Positions 1 through 8,747 are shown, counted from the first letter of the stretch. The stretch: 64,000 nt of DNA from Longimicrobium sp. (GCF_035474595.1 NZ_DATIND010000046.1:124001-188000); one strand, 5' to 3'. The notes: generated from the sequence alone by a model not told the origin. Program-made: numbers and translations.

Positions 1-1
1 G

Positions 2-187
2 ATCGGCAACCCGCCGGCGCAGCCCGCCCTGGCGGGAGATACGGTCGTGTTCGTGGTCCGCCGCAATGGCGCCGAGGTCCCGCTCACCGTGGTCCTGGGC
101 CAATGGGACCCGCCCCAGGAGGCGGAGGGGGTCACGCGCGTCTGCCGCCCCATGGGAAGCCAGACGGCGAGCGCCAAACCCGATTGA
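2..187 (+). CDS. C-terminal end of a PDZ-domain-like protein (5' truncated by window)
   Basis: An open frame enters the window at base 2 and ends at TGA 185-187, giving 61 residues. The segment GDTVVFVVRRNGAEVPLTVV has the strand pattern typical of the last beta-strands of a PDZ domain, followed by a short polar tail. PDZ domains of this type close periplasmic proteases and secreted scaffold proteins; which of these it is cannot be told because the N-terminal part lies outside the window. It is the only plus-strand gene before 4.6 kb. Confidence 0.6.
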   Translation: MGNPPAQPALAGDTVVFVVRRNGAEVPLTVVLGQWDPPQEAEGVTRVCRPMGSQTASAKPD

Positions 188-304
188 TCCGACTGATCGG
201 GACGTCACCCGGAAGGATGCTCTCGCGGGCAGCCGGCCGGGCGATTCGCCCCCGCTCGGGCCGGATCTTCCGCCGGACCACGGCTTTCGCGCGGTGACCG
301 CGGT

Positions 305-487
305 TCAGGAGACGGGGTCGCCTTCGGGAGGGACGATCCAGACGTGGTCCCGCAGGGCCTCATCCTGGAACCCGGCCTGCCTCCGCTCGGCCGCGTCGAC
401 GGCGGCCTGGGCCAGCGCGCGCGTCGCGTACTCGCCCACGACGTACTCCTCGCGGGCGAAGGTGTCGTATCCCATCACCCTCCACAT
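305..487 (-). CDS. Small hypothetical protein (60 aa)
   Basis: The minus-strand frame begins MWRVMGYDTFAREEYVVGEY and is preceded by CGGAGGATGCG, a good Shine-Dalgarno sequence, which is why the internal ATG at 487 is preferred over the upstream ATG at 538. The peptide is mixed alpha/beta with an Ala-rich helix (AQAAVDAAERRQ) and no signal or membrane segment. I do not recognise the family. It sits between the window-edge PDZ fragment and a glyoxalase remnant in a run of short minus-strand accessory genes. Confidence 0.5.
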   Translation of the reverse strand: MWRVMGYDTFAREEYVVGEYATRALAQAAVDAAERRQAGFQDEALRDHVWIVPPEGDPVS

Positions 488-544
488 CGCATCCTCCGGC
501 GAGAAGGGGGGACGCTCTACTCTCCGCCCCCCGGACACCAGCTA

Positions 545-630
545 CACTCGTTGGGCCAGCGATCTCGAAGCCGAGCTCGTCCGCATACCAGCGGAGCGTG
601 GCGTCGACATCGGTGGCGTGAAATGGTCAG
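545..630 (-). pseudogene. Remnant of a VOC/glyoxalase gene N-terminus
   Basis: The minus strand encodes ATDVDATLRWYADELGFEIA, nearly the same as the VADVGATMRWYADELGFATA segment of the intact VOC gene at 3334-3747. Only about 25 codons are recognisable. There is no start context, and the frame runs into unrelated sequence on both sides, so this is a gene scar. It shows that VOC genes have been gained and lost repeatedly in this accessory region. Confidence 0.6.
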
Positions 631-645
631 CCAACCACCGGCCGT

Positions 646-1659
646 CTAGGTGGCATGTTCCAACTTGATGATCAGGTTAGAGAGAAAAATGTATAAGCCC
701 AGCAGCCCTTGCCGGGCTTCAGCATGTGTAACGTCCGTGTGGACACCTTTGGATGCAACTTCGTTGATCCTCCTGATCAACACTGAAAGGAGATCCAACT
801 CGGCGCGAAGAAGCCGTGAGGATGTGTCTGCACCGAAGCGAGTGCGGCAAAACTCCTCCAGCCGATTCAGGTACTGTTCCTCACCCAATTGGCGTGATTT
901 GCCGTCCAAGCAGACTACTGGTTCGCCAGAAGGCGGATAATGATAATCAGCCACGGCATTTACTGCTCTGCGTATACTTGTGAGCAGAAGAGCGTGATCC
1001 TCCGGGTCGGAAGAAGGCAGCAATTCGGCTGCCTTTCGCATACGCTGGTAGGCCGGCTCACATCTGGTAGCGTAAAAATTATGGACTTCTTGTTGGATAC
1101 TGCTGACGAGATCGGAGGTCTTCTGCTGAGAATTCAGTTGTCCTTCGATCCGCAGTGCATAGTAGAGGCATCTTGTGCGGACACGCTCTAAAATCGTGTG
1201 ACACGCACGGATTTTAAGGCGCATTCCACCTTTTAGGCCACTATGTCGATCAGTGAATGCTGCAAGGTCGAACTCTCCCATGCCCTCGGGTAAGCGAAGG
1301 TCATCGATTGAGCGCTCGAGTTGCTCAACTTCGCGTGTGAGTTCGCCCACGCCCATTACGAGTACGTTCTTATCGGGATTGTCCGAGTCGACACCAAAAT
1401 CCAAGGTGCGTTCGGCGAGCCAATGTTTGCCTGAGTTCTCCCATACAAAAGTCCGTCCTTCGTCTGTGAGGTGCACAGTCTCGTCGTAGACAGCAGAATG
1501 AAGTTGTTTCTGGTCGGGGTAAAGTTCACGCAGGAAAAGTATGACATTATATGTGTCGCCCACAGAGCGGGCGAGCCGAAGGCATGCAAGTGTAGCTTTG
1601 TCTACCTCGCGGGCTTCACAATAGTTTACGATACGCTCAATTAGATCATGGCCTTGCAT
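646..1659 (-). CDS. Unrecognised helical protein, possibly abortive-infection-like (337 aa)
   Basis: A 337-residue, mostly helical soluble protein without signal peptide. The first 50 residues (IVNYCEAREVDKATLACLRL) resemble short helical adaptor domains. The C-terminal 40 residues (NEVASKGVHTDVTHAEARQG) resemble the closing helices of proteins that carry AbiTii-type domains; this is a weak, memory-based resemblance. The gene is visibly poorer in GC and uses codons unlike its neighbours, a sign of recent transfer. It stands alone, with short spacers on both sides. Function is not assigned; a phage-defence or toxin role is a guess from composition and context. Confidence 0.6.
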   Translation of the reverse strand: MQGHDLIERIVNYCEAREVDKATLACLRLARSVGDTYNVILFLRELYPDQKQLHSAVYDETVHLTDEGRTFVWENSGKHWLAERTLDFGVDSDNPDKNVLVMGVGELTREVEQLERSIDDLRLPEGMGEFDLAAFTDRHSGLKGGMRLKIRACHTILERVRTRCLYYALRIEGQLNSQQKTSDLVSSIQQEVHNFYATRCEPAYQRMRKAAELLPSSDPEDHALLLTSIRRAVNAVADYHYPPSGEPVVCLDGKSRQLGEEQYLNRLEEFCRTRFGADTSSRLLRAELDLLSVLIRRINEVASKGVHTDVTHAEARQGLLGLYIFLSNLIIKLEHAT

Positions 1660-1820
1660 TGTCCCTCGTTGTGGCAGGTTCTAGGCCAGACGTGGTCGAT
1701 TGGGCCACGTCGTGTCGTGCGGCTCACGCGAGTAGCTCATCTCGGTGAATCGCATTTGCGGGCAGAAGACTGAAAACCACGGCAGCGGCCGGGGCATGGC
1801 GGCTGCCGAACTGCTCAGCA

Positions 1821-2480
1821 TCACGGGGCGGGCGGCCACACGACGGGAAGTCCGTACATCTCGCCGAGCATCCGCACGTAGTCGGCGACCGGCGGCAGCC
1901 CTACCGCGGCGCGCCGGGCGTCGAGCCGGGGCAGATCGGCGATCGGGGCGGGCACCAGCCGGCCCCCCGTCACGTTGAACTGCGTTCCGTAGCGCTGCGG
2001 CTGGCCGCGGTGGACGAGCACGCGGTCGGTGAACAGCGCCAGGTCGGGCGGCGGCAGCTCTCCGCGCGCGGCCAGCTCCTCCAGCGTGGGGAGCATCTCG
2101 CCCTGCCACTCGTAGAACGGGCTGTGCTGCAGGATCAGCCACGCCACGTGGGCCGCGGTGTCGGGCATGCTCGCGCGCGTGGGCCAGCCGTGCTCCCGCA
2201 CCACGCGGCGCAGCCACAGCGAGCGGGCGCTGTCCGCGCGCAGCGACTGCTTGAGCGTGGCCGTGTCGCCCGCGGCGGCCGCCTGCGCCAGGGCGGCGCG
2301 CCCGTCCTGGTCCTCGCGCCCCAGCCGCACCAGCGTGTCGACGAGCGCGGGGCTCCACGCCCCCGCGCCCGCCGAAGGACCCGTGGCGGCGCGCGCGCCC
2401 GGTTGCGCCGCGCAGGCGCCGCCCACCAGGCAGGCGGCAATGAACGTGATCAGGCGGACGAAGTACCTGTGCATGTGCAC
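1821..2480 (-). CDS. DUF6624 family exported protein (219 aa)
   Basis: The protein starts with a hydrophobic signal (RLITFIAACLVGGACAAQ) that could be processed by signal peptidase I or, less convincingly, at the Cys as a lipoprotein. The body carries the features I associate with DUF6624: a VVREHGWPTR motif, a helix with AAHVAWLILQHS, then LALFTDRVLVHRGQPQRYGT and a C-terminal EMYGLP tail. The family is common in soil bacteria and has no known activity. The next minus-strand gene in the transcription direction is 646-1659. The 161 bp after its stop hold no recognisable gene. Confidence 0.75.
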   Translation of the reverse strand: MHMHRYFVRLITFIAACLVGGACAAQPGARAATGPSAGAGAWSPALVDTLVRLGREDQDGRAALAQAAAAGDTATLKQSLRADSARSLWLRRVVREHGWPTRASMPDTAAHVAWLILQHSPFYEWQGEMLPTLEELAARGELPPPDLALFTDRVLVHRGQPQRYGTQFNVTGGRLVPAPIADLPRLDARRAAVGLPPVADYVRMLGEMYGLPVVWPPAP

Positions 2481-2528
2481 CGTCGGATTGCGTGGGATTG
2501 CGGCCGGCGAGTGTAGCGGTGACGCCGG

Positions 2529-3263
2529 TCAAAGTTGGAGCACATGGCGCGCGAGTGGGCCCAGGCGGGCGCGCGTATCGGGGCGCATGCGCGCCGCGAA
2601 GTCGGTCCCGGCGCGTCCGCCGCGGGGGATGAACGCCCCCTGGAGCGAGCGGCGCGGCCCGTCCGACGTGTTGCCCGTATGGCCGTGCCACGCGGATCCG
2701 TCGAAGACGAGCAGGGAGCCCGCCGGCCCGCAGGCCAGCACCTGGCCGTCGTAATCGGCCCCGGGGTCGGGGATGACGTCGTCCGGGGCGGCGGACCACC
2801 GGTGCGAGCCCGGCACGAACCGGGTGGCGCCGTTGTCGGGCCGGAACTCGTCGACCATCAGGATGAAGCCGGCCAGCGGCCAGTCGGCCGAGCCGCGCCG
2901 CACGTCCACGTGGAGCTCCTGCGCCGGGGAGCCCGGCCGCAGCGTCCGCGCGTGCATCGAGCTGAGCATGAACGGCCGGCCGATGATGCGGCAGCACGCC
3001 TCCAGGAGCGGCGGGAACACGTAGATGCCATCGAACTCGGCGCCGCGGTTGACGAAATCGGTGACGCGCGTGGTCGTGCTGCCCACCCTCACGTCGTCGC
3101 CGGCCGCGGACGCCGCCGCGGTGTCGTATGCCCGCGCCAGCCGGTCCATCTCCCCGGCCGGCACCGGGCCGGGGAGCACGACGAAGCCGTGCTCGCGGAG
3201 CTCGCGCGCCGCATCCGGCGGGAGCTCGCTACCCGCGGCTAGTGTGCTGAACCAGTCGTCCAT
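2529..3263 (-). CDS. Phytanoyl-CoA dioxygenase (PhyH) family protein (244 aa)
   Basis: Predicted Fe(II)/2-oxoglutarate-dependent oxygenase of the PhyH family. Metal-binding candidates are visible: HVDVRRG (HxD) near residue 140 and the distal His in WHGHTGN near residue 200. A family-typical stretch, RPDNGATRFVPGSHRW, precedes the distal His. The start MDDWFSTLAAG at 3263 gives a normal length for small PhyH proteins; the longer upstream frame is not needed. No signal peptide, so cytoplasmic. The substrate is unknown. It lies between the DUF6624 gene and a VOC gene on the same strand. Confidence 0.8.
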   Translation of the reverse strand: MDDWFSTLAAGSELPPDAARELREHGFVVLPGPVPAGEMDRLARAYDTAAASAAGDDVRVGSTTTRVTDFVNRGAEFDGIYVFPPLLEACCRIIGRPFMLSSMHARTLRPGSPAQELHVDVRRGSADWPLAGFILMVDEFRPDNGATRFVPGSHRWSAAPDDVIPDPGADYDGQVLACGPAGSLLVFDGSAWHGHTGNTSDGPRRSLQGAFIPRGGRAGTDFAARMRPDTRARLGPLARHVLQL

Positions 3264-3333
3264 GCGAAAACAGCGCGTGGCTGGGCGGCTTCGACATCTA
3301 CGGGCGTGATCCCATCGCGGCGGCTGGCGAACG

Positions 3334-3747
3334 CTATTCTCCGCCTCCGAACACCAGCACGTACCCGTTCGGGTCTCGCACCTCGAACTCCCAGTCGCCG
3401 TACGGCTGACGCCTGAGCGGCATCTGGATGAAGGGCCTGGACTCGAGTGTCTCGTACAGGGCGCGCACCCCGTCCATCCGCACATACGCGTCCCACAGAC
3501 CTTCCGGCCGCAGTGTCCTGAGATCCGGCTTCTGATAATCCATCATCCGCAGCAGCATGATCTCCGCGCCGCCACGCTGCATGCTCGCGTAGGCGAACGG
3601 CTCGTGTTCCGGAAACGTGCCGGCGGTCGCGAAGCCGAGCTCGTCCGCATACCAGCGCATCGTGGCGCCCACATCGGCGACGGGAAAGGTCGGAACGGCG
3701 GACCTGATCGCGACCGCGTTGGCCGCATCGGCGAGTGTGTCGGTCAT
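3334..3747 (-). CDS. VOC family (glyoxalase/bleomycin-resistance-like) protein (137 aa)
   Basis: A single-chain VOC protein with the paired beta-alpha-beta-beta-beta pattern: VPTFPVADVGATMRWYADEL at the N-terminus and WEFEVRDPNGYVLVFG near the end. In this superfamily the DPxG(Y/N) loop follows the last metal-ligand strand, and the proteins act as metal-dependent isomerases, dioxygenases or drug-binding resistance proteins. The specific reaction cannot be read from sequence. The remnant at 545-630 is a close relative. Confidence 0.85.
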   Translation of the reverse strand: MTDTLADAANAVAIRSAVPTFPVADVGATMRWYADELGFATAGTFPEHEPFAYASMQRGGAEIMLLRMMDYQKPDLRTLRPEGLWDAYVRMDGVRALYETLESRPFIQMPLRRQPYGDWEFEVRDPNGYVLVFGGGE

Positions 3748-3843
3748 CGGAATCGCTCCTGCTGTCGTCGCGTTTCTCGCATCCCATCCGAGGGCGAGGA
3801 TACGGGCCGCGACGCACGCCGGCGGCCCGTCTGCCGCGGCCGG

Positions 3844-4485
3844 TCAGGGCTCGGGCGGGCGTACGGCCGATCCCGGTAGCCGGGAAATCTGGCCCAACAG
3901 CCCCTCGGGATAGACCGTCTCGGATGTGCCCTGCAGGTCGGCCGGGCTCCACCACCGGTGTTCCTCGATGGCTTCCGGCGACGAGTTCCAAACGCCCGGT
4001 GATGCCTCGGCGATCCGCACGAGGAAGAAGCATTCGGTCTGCTCCACCCATCCCTGCGGTGAATCCCACTCGAAGCGCCGCTGCCAGAGCATGGGCCCCA
4101 CCTCCGCCCGGAGCCCGGTTTCCTCCCACAGCTCGCGGGCGGCGGCCGCTTCCAGCGATTCGCCCGGTTCCACCTTGCCTCCGGGCGTGGCCCAGTACCA
4201 CCGGCCGCTCGTGCGATGGTCGCGGTAGCGGACCAGCAGGATCGCGCCCGCGGCGTCGATCACGATCAGGCGAGCCGTTTCGCGCAGCGGGAGCACGCCT
4301 CGCGCCGGATCGGCCGGGGAAACGGCGGCGTCGGGATCCACGAATCGTGTGTCGTTGCGGGAGGCGCGCCCGGCCGCTTGCGCGGCCGTCGGTCGAAACG
4401 CATAAGATGCCCGGCCTCCGCGTCCCCTACAAGGATTCAGCGACACCGGGAGCCGCCGCATCTCGCCGGGATCGGCGCCGTCCAT
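3844..4485 (-). CDS. Nudix hydrolase
   Basis: The full Nudix signature GX5EX7REUXEEXGU is present: GGKVEPGES, then ARELWEETGL. The N-terminal strand ARLIVIDAAGAILLVRY and C-terminal EEHRWWSPADLQ also fit. Such enzymes hydrolyse nucleoside diphosphates linked to another moiety (MutT-like housecleaning). The start is uncertain. The longest frame adds about 60 low-conservation residues; an internal GTG at 4296 (VLPLRETARLIVID) would give the usual 150-residue length. The gene is divergent from the DUF2911 gene that begins at 4636. Confidence 0.8.
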   Translation of the reverse strand: MDGADPGEMRRLPVSLNPCRGRGGRASYAFRPTAAQAAGRASRNDTRFVDPDAAVSPADPARGVLPLRETARLIVIDAAGAILLVRYRDHRTSGRWYWATPGGKVEPGESLEAAAARELWEETGLRAEVGPMLWQRRFEWDSPQGWVEQTECFFLVRIAEASPGVWNSSPEAIEEHRWWSPADLQGTSETVYPEGLLGQISRLPGSAVRPPEP

Positions 4486-4635
4486 CGCTCGTCCCGCCGC
4501 CCGCGCGTCTGGTCACCCGCGGATGCGTCTGGCCACATTCCCGGTGACGCGCCACCGCCGGGCGCGTATCCTGTGACGGCCCCTCGCCGTCGCGGCCTAC
4601 CGCGCCGGGTTGCCGATCTCCCGCCATCCCTCCCC

Positions 4636-5829
4636 ATGAAACGCTTCATCTTTCTCGCGCTCGCAGCCCTCGCGTGCAGCCCCGCCGCGCCCGGGGAGCA
4701 GTACGGGTTCGTCGCACGCCTCGGTCGCGACACGGTCTCGGTCGAGAGCGTGACGCGCCGCGGCGACACCGTCACCAGCGACGCGGTCGACCGGTTCCCG
4801 CGCGTGCGCCGGCGGCACACCCGGATCGAGCTGGGCCCCGGCGGCGCCATCCGGCGGCTCGTGATGGACATCCACACGCCCAGCGAGCCGGCCGCGCAGC
4901 GCGAGCGCCACGTGGTCGCCGAGGTGACGGCGGGTTCCGTGCGCGTCACGAGGCGGGACGGGACGGGCACGACCACGCGCGCCTTCGCCACGCAGGGCGG
5001 CATGGCCATGGCGCACGTTCCGCAGATGTACAGCCTGTACGAGCTGTACTTCGCCGCCGCCCTCAGGCGCGCCGCGGCGGGGCACCGCGCCGCCGGCGAC
5101 ACGGTGCGGATGCGGCAGTTCTACATCGACCGCGAGTTCGACGATTTCCCGCTGCACCACGGCGTCGTGCGGCTCCTGCCCGGCGGCCGGGCGGAGATCA
5201 CGCACGACTGGCTGTCGGGCACCGGCGAGGCGGCGTTCGACTCCGCGTACCGCATGCTGCGCTACTCCGGCGCCCGGACCACGTACCTGGTCGACGTGCG
5301 CCGCCTGGCGTCGCCGCCCGACGTCGGGGCCGTCGCCGCGCGGTTCGAGGCGCTGGAGGCGAGGGGCGGCGGGTTCCGGCAGCTGAGCGTGCGCGACACG
5401 GTGCGCGCCCGCATCGGCGCCGCCGCGTTCACCGTCGACTACGGCCGTCCGCTGGCGCGCGGGCGCGTGCTGCTCGGCAACGTCGTCCCGTACGACCGCG
5501 TCTGGCGCACGGGAGCGAACGCCGCCACGCAATTCACCACGTCGGCGCCGGTCACGCTCGCCGGGATGCGGCTCCGCGCGGGCACGTACACCCTGTGGAC
5601 GATCCCGCACGCCCGCGGCGCCGAGCTGATCGTGAACCGGCAGACCGGCCAGTGGGGCACGCGGTACGATGCCGCGCACGACCTCGGCCGCGCGCCCATG
5701 ACCGCCGATAGGGTGGCTCCGCCCGTCGAGCAGTTCACCATCTCGATCGATGCGGTCGACGCGCGGCGTGGGACCCTTGCGATGGCGTGGGGCCCATTCC
5801 GGTGGACGGCGCCGATCGAGGTGCGATGA
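4636..5829 (+). CDS. DUF2911 domain exported protein (397 aa)
   Basis: The start ATG at 4636 is chosen because MKRFIFLALAALACSPAAPG is a clear signal or lipoprotein-like leader; the open frame upstream is not coding. The last 150 residues carry the DUF2911 pattern: VDYGRPLARGRVLLGNVVPY, WRTGANAATQF, TYTLWTIP, NRQTGQWGT and VEQFTISI. The preceding 230 residues form a beta-rich domain with no family I recognise. DUF2911 proteins are exported proteins of unknown function common in Bacteroidota, Gemmatimonadota and Acidobacteria. It stands between the divergent Nudix gene and a lipoprotein gene. Confidence 0.8.
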   Translation: MKRFIFLALAALACSPAAPGEQYGFVARLGRDTVSVESVTRRGDTVTSDAVDRFPRVRRRHTRIELGPGGAIRRLVMDIHTPSEPAAQRERHVVAEVTAGSVRVTRRDGTGTTTRAFATQGGMAMAHVPQMYSLYELYFAAALRRAAAGHRAAGDTVRMRQFYIDREFDDFPLHHGVVRLLPGGRAEITHDWLSGTGEAAFDSAYRMLRYSGARTTYLVDVRRLASPPDVGAVAARFEALEARGGGFRQLSVRDTVRARIGAAAFTVDYGRPLARGRVLLGNVVPYDRVWRTGANAATQFTTSAPVTLAGMRLRAGTYTLWTIPHARGAELIVNRQTGQWGTRYDAAHDLGRAPMTADRVAPPVEQFTISIDAVDARRGTLAMAWGPFRWTAPIEVR

Positions 5830-5871
5830 TGGGAAGCGCGTGATGGGGTGCAGAACCCACGCGGTGTGTGG

Positions 5872-5899
5872 TTGACAGTTTTGTGGCGTAAAATATACC
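5872..5899 (+). promoter_or_regulatory. Sigma70-type promoter for the 5960 lipoprotein gene
   Basis: TTGACA (5872-5877) is followed after 16 bp by TATACC (5894-5899) inside an AT-rich patch that stands out from the GC-rich surroundings. It is 60 bp upstream of the ATG at 5960, which has a GGAGGAG ribosome site. Confidence 0.6.
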
Positions 5900-5959
5900 T
5901 TCCATAGAGATCCGTTCGCGCCCTGCGTACGGGAAAGATGTGTCCAACGAGGAGGAGCG

Positions 5960-6397
5960 ATGAAGCGCTTCCTGGCAACCGTCGCGGCGGCGCTGAGTCT
6001 GGCCGGCTGTGGCGGCGACGGCAACAATCCGGTTTCCGCGGAGGGAAGCAGGCCGGCACTGACCGGCACAGGACTGCCGAACCTCTACATCTCGGAGATC
6101 CTGCCGCGCCGCGACGCCAACGGCGTGCTCACCGCGCGGATCCGCGTCTGCAACAACGGCACGACGGGGGCGGCGGCATCCACCACGTACCTGGAACACT
6201 GGTACGACCTCTCGTACGACATCCACGACATCTACACCACGAATCTGGCCGCGGGCTGGTGCACCTACGTGACCAGCGCGCCTCTGGGCGACAACAACGG
6301 CGCCATCCACAGCTATTACGCCAAGGCGGACGAATTCCTGGTCATCCAGGAATCCAACGAGAACGACAACGAGAAGGAAATCGACGTCTATCCCTGA
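5960..6397 (+). CDS. Small CARDB-like lipoprotein (145 aa)
   Basis: A textbook lipoprotein leader (MKRFLATVAAALSLAGCGGD) with lipobox LAGC places Cys17 as the acylated residue. The mature part (NLYISEILPRRDANGVLTAR) followed by VCNNGTTGAAASTTY resembles the CARDB/cell-adhesion-related fold with an acidic C-terminus (NENDNEKEIDVYP). It is probably surface- or periplasm-anchored; the partner is unknown. It has its own AT-rich promoter upstream and a strong hairpin downstream, so it is a single-gene unit. The start is set by GAGGAGGAGCG eight bases upstream. Confidence 0.75.
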   Translation: MKRFLATVAAALSLAGCGGDGNNPVSAEGSRPALTGTGLPNLYISEILPRRDANGVLTARIRVCNNGTTGAAASTTYLEHWYDLSYDIHDIYTTNLAAGWCTYVTSAPLGDNNGAIHSYYAKADEFLVIQESNENDNEKEIDVYP

Positions 6398-6424
6398 TAG
6401 GCCGCCGGGGAGGATTCCCGACGT

Positions 6425-6458
6425 GAGGGGGCGCCTTCCACGTGAAAGGCGCCCCCTC
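6425..6458 (+). terminator. Strong stem-loop downstream of the lipoprotein gene
   Basis: GAGGGGGCGCCTT (6425-6437) pairs with AAGGCGCCCCCTC (6446-6458) around an eight-base loop. No U-tract follows, so termination may be less efficient than for a classic intrinsic terminator. Confidence 0.7.
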
Positions 6459-6573
6459 CTCATTCCACCATCACCGCGTGAAGTCATACCGAATCCGGGA
6501 ATTCAGTTCGTGCATTCTCATACCCGCATTCGGAGATCGATCGTGCAATCCGGCAGCGCACGTGCGACCTCGC

Positions 6574-6643
6574 TTATGGATCCTTCGGCCTGCAACCGCT
6601 CCTGCGAGGGCAACGACGGTGTGGTCGGCCTCAGGATGACGTC
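6574..6643 (+). repeat. Interspersed palindromic repeat, family B, copy 1
   Basis: The ends match the family: GGATCCTTCGGCCTGCAA on the left and GGCCTCAGGATGACGTC on the right, with a unique centre. Homology with copy 6 (58398-58465) extends on both sides to about 6535-6685, including CAGCGCACGTGCGAC and GAATGCACAGGTGATTGC-type flanks. A partial right-hand relative (TTGCAGGCCGAAGG) lies near 6915. The 6398-6992 stretch holds only the terminator, this repeat, a REP copy and this fragment; no gene is visible. Confidence 0.8.
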
Positions 6644-6790
6644 TCTCTGTGCGTTTGGAATGCACAGGTGATTGCGAGATCCGGTATCACCGCATCAACC
6701 CGACGTCATCTTGTGTCGTCCCCGCGCTGCGCGTCCAAGGAGGATGAAAAGAGATCGGTTGTGAGCGCCGATGCCGCGGACTCAGCCGAA

Positions 6791-6849
6791 CAGCCTCGCG
6801 CAGTTTGCGAGGCTTCCCGTGGTTGTTGCTGCGACTTCAGTCGCCGGTG
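6791..6849 (+). repeat. REP element copy 1 (RAYT-associated)
   Basis: Two adjacent hairpins: GCCTCGCGCAGTTTGCGAGG (stem GCCTCGC/GCGAGGC) and GCGACTTCAGTCGC, separated by a linker with GTGG. Nearly identical to the copies that flank the RAYT gene at 24.7 kb. Confidence 0.9.
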
Positions 6850-6992
6850 AGGAGGGCCAGTTCGTGTACTCTCCATTCAGGCTGTCCACACTGTAACCCA
6901 CGTCTGCACAAGACGTTGCAGGCCGAAGGAACTATCGTTGCCGCAGCACGTGATTCGGCGAGAAGCACTGATTCCTCCCCCCGGATTTGGTA

Positions 6993-7382
6993 TCAGGCCG
7001 CGGAGATGGCGCTGATCGTAACGTAGTATCCGTCCGGGTCCCGGAGCGAGAACTCCCTCGTTGCGGTGTTCGGGTTCACGTGGGGCTCCTCCTCGAATCG
7101 CGCGGCGAGAGCGTGGGCCCTGTCCAGCACCTCGTCGTAGTCGTCGACGCGGAAGAACAGGAGGAGGCCGTTGCCGGGCAACGCGTGCTCCGGGCTCGTC
7201 AGCGACGGATGCTCGTGCGCGCCCCACTGGTGGAGGCAGAGCAGCACGGTCCCGTCCGTATCCACGATCTGCCCGAAGTGGTCATGCGCAGGCGGCGTCT
7301 CCGGCTGGCCGAGGAGCGACTGGTACCACCCGCAGCTCTCCGGAACGTCACGGACGCCGATGATCGTCCACGTGCGTTTCAT
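6993..7382 (-). CDS. VOC family protein (129 aa)
   Basis: The start is placed at MKRTWTIIGVRDVPESCGWY (ATG 7382), matching the usual N-terminal strand of VOC proteins; the longer frame to 7436 adds an unconserved tail. The second half ends REFSLRDPDGYYVTISA, the family's metal-ligand strand and turn. Length is typical for a one-gene VOC monomer that would dimerise. Glyoxalase/dioxygenase-like role, substrate unknown. It is 102 bp from the P450 gene on the same strand, so co-transcription is possible. Confidence 0.85.
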   Translation of the reverse strand: MKRTWTIIGVRDVPESCGWYQSLLGQPETPPAHDHFGQIVDTDGTVLLCLHQWGAHEHPSLTSPEHALPGNGLLLFFRVDDYDEVLDRAHALAARFEEEPHVNPNTATREFSLRDPDGYYVTISAISAA

Positions 7383-7484
7383 CGCATTGATGATTCGAAA
7401 GGGTCCGGGCCGCTGCACGCGATTCCGATCGACCATCCTGTGCCCGTCGGGCCGGCGGCACGCGCTCGGGCGGCCGCAATCCGG

Positions 7485-8747
7485 TCATGGAGCGGCCCAC
7501 TCCAGCTCCAGCGATTCGGGGCGCCGAGCGGTGGCGCTCGGGAAGTAGCAGAGCTTCTGATCCGGGACCAGGCGCAGGCCCGGCAGGCGCCGCGTCAGCA
7601 CCTCCAGCGCGATGCGGCCCTCGAGCCGTGCGAGCGGGGCGCCGATGCAGTAGTGGATCCCGTGCCCGAACGCGAGGTGCGGCGTCGTGCGGTGAATGTC
7701 GAAGCGAAGCGGATCGTCGAACCTGCGCTCGTCGTGGTTCGCCGAGATGTACGCGATCTGCAGGCGGTCGCCTTTGCGGATGCGCACGCCGCCGAGCTCC
7801 ACGTCCTCGTTCGCGGTGCGGTACATGGCGTGGATCGGCGAGGCCGTGCGGAGCACCTCTTCGATGAGCGGCGGGATGATCGCCGGGTCCCGCTTTGCCG
7901 CCGCGAAGAGCTCCGGATCGAGCGCGAGCTGGAGGGCGCCGGCCGCGATGAGGCCGGCCGTGGTCTCGTATCCCGCAAAGATCACCTGCAGGAGCATGTT
8001 GATCAGCTCCGGCATCCCGAACGGCCGGTCGAGCGCGTCCGCGCCGGTGACGATGTCGGAGAGCGCGTCGTCCCGCGGCCTCGCACGCCGCTCCTCGATG
8101 GCCCCGGCGAGGTAATGCTGGTACGCCACGAAGCCGCGCGCGTGCTCGACGAGCTGCGCGAGCGGCTTCTGCATGGCGAAGATCTCGGTGCTGTCGGTCG
8201 TCCAGTCGTTGACCCGCGCGAGGTCCTCCTTCGGCAGGCCGAGCAGGTCGATGATGAAGTTCCCCGGCAGGGCGATGGCGAACGCCTCCACCAGCTCCAC
8301 CCGGCCGCGCGCGGCGAACCTGTCCACGAGCCCCTCGGCGATCTCGCGGAGGATCGGCTCGAACGCGGCCAGCCGGCGGAGCGAGAGGGCCCTGACGACG
8401 AGGGCCCGCGCATGGGTGTGGTCGGGCGGATCGCTGGTCACCAGGCTCGGGAGCAGCGGAAAGCCCTGGACGAGCTCGGCGAGCAGCTCCGGCGGAGGCG
8501 GAGCGGTGCTGGGCTTCGGCTGGATCGAATCGGCGGACGAGAACCTCGCCGCGTTCTTCGCCACGGCGCAGACGTCCTCGTACCGGGTCACCACCCACAG
8601 CCCCAGCGATTCGCTCCAGAACACGGGCTCATCGCGGCGGGCGCGCGCATAGAACGGCCGCGGATCGTCCAGCATCGGCGAGGTGAGCGGCGAATGCTCC
8701 CGTCCACACGCCGACCCGGGCAGGGTGGGTGCGCCAGCTTCGGACAT
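7485..8747 (-). CDS. Cytochrome P450 (420 aa)
   Basis: A soluble bacterial P450 of normal length. The I-helix oxygen-activation motif FAGYETT (about residue 255), the K-helix ExxR (EEVLR, about 297) and the heme loop FGHGIHYCIGAPLAR (Cys about 362) are all intact. Substrate cannot be read from sequence; the overall pattern resembles CYP107-like hydroxylases of polyketides, fatty acids or terpenes. No ferredoxin or ferredoxin reductase gene is adjacent, so electron partners must be encoded elsewhere. It lies upstream of a VOC gene on the same strand. Confidence 0.92.
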   Translation of the reverse strand: MSEAGAPTLPGSACGREHSPLTSPMLDDPRPFYARARRDEPVFWSESLGLWVVTRYEDVCAVAKNAARFSSADSIQPKPSTAPPPPELLAELVQGFPLLPSLVTSDPPDHTHARALVVRALSLRRLAAFEPILREIAEGLVDRFAARGRVELVEAFAIALPGNFIIDLLGLPKEDLARVNDWTTDSTEIFAMQKPLAQLVEHARGFVAYQHYLAGAIEERRARPRDDALSDIVTGADALDRPFGMPELINMLLQVIFAGYETTAGLIAAGALQLALDPELFAAAKRDPAIIPPLIEEVLRTASPIHAMYRTANEDVELGGVRIRKGDRLQIAYISANHDERRFDDPLRFDIHRTTPHLAFGHGIHYCIGAPLARLEGRIALEVLTRRLPGLRLVPDQKLCYFPSATARRPESLELEWAAP

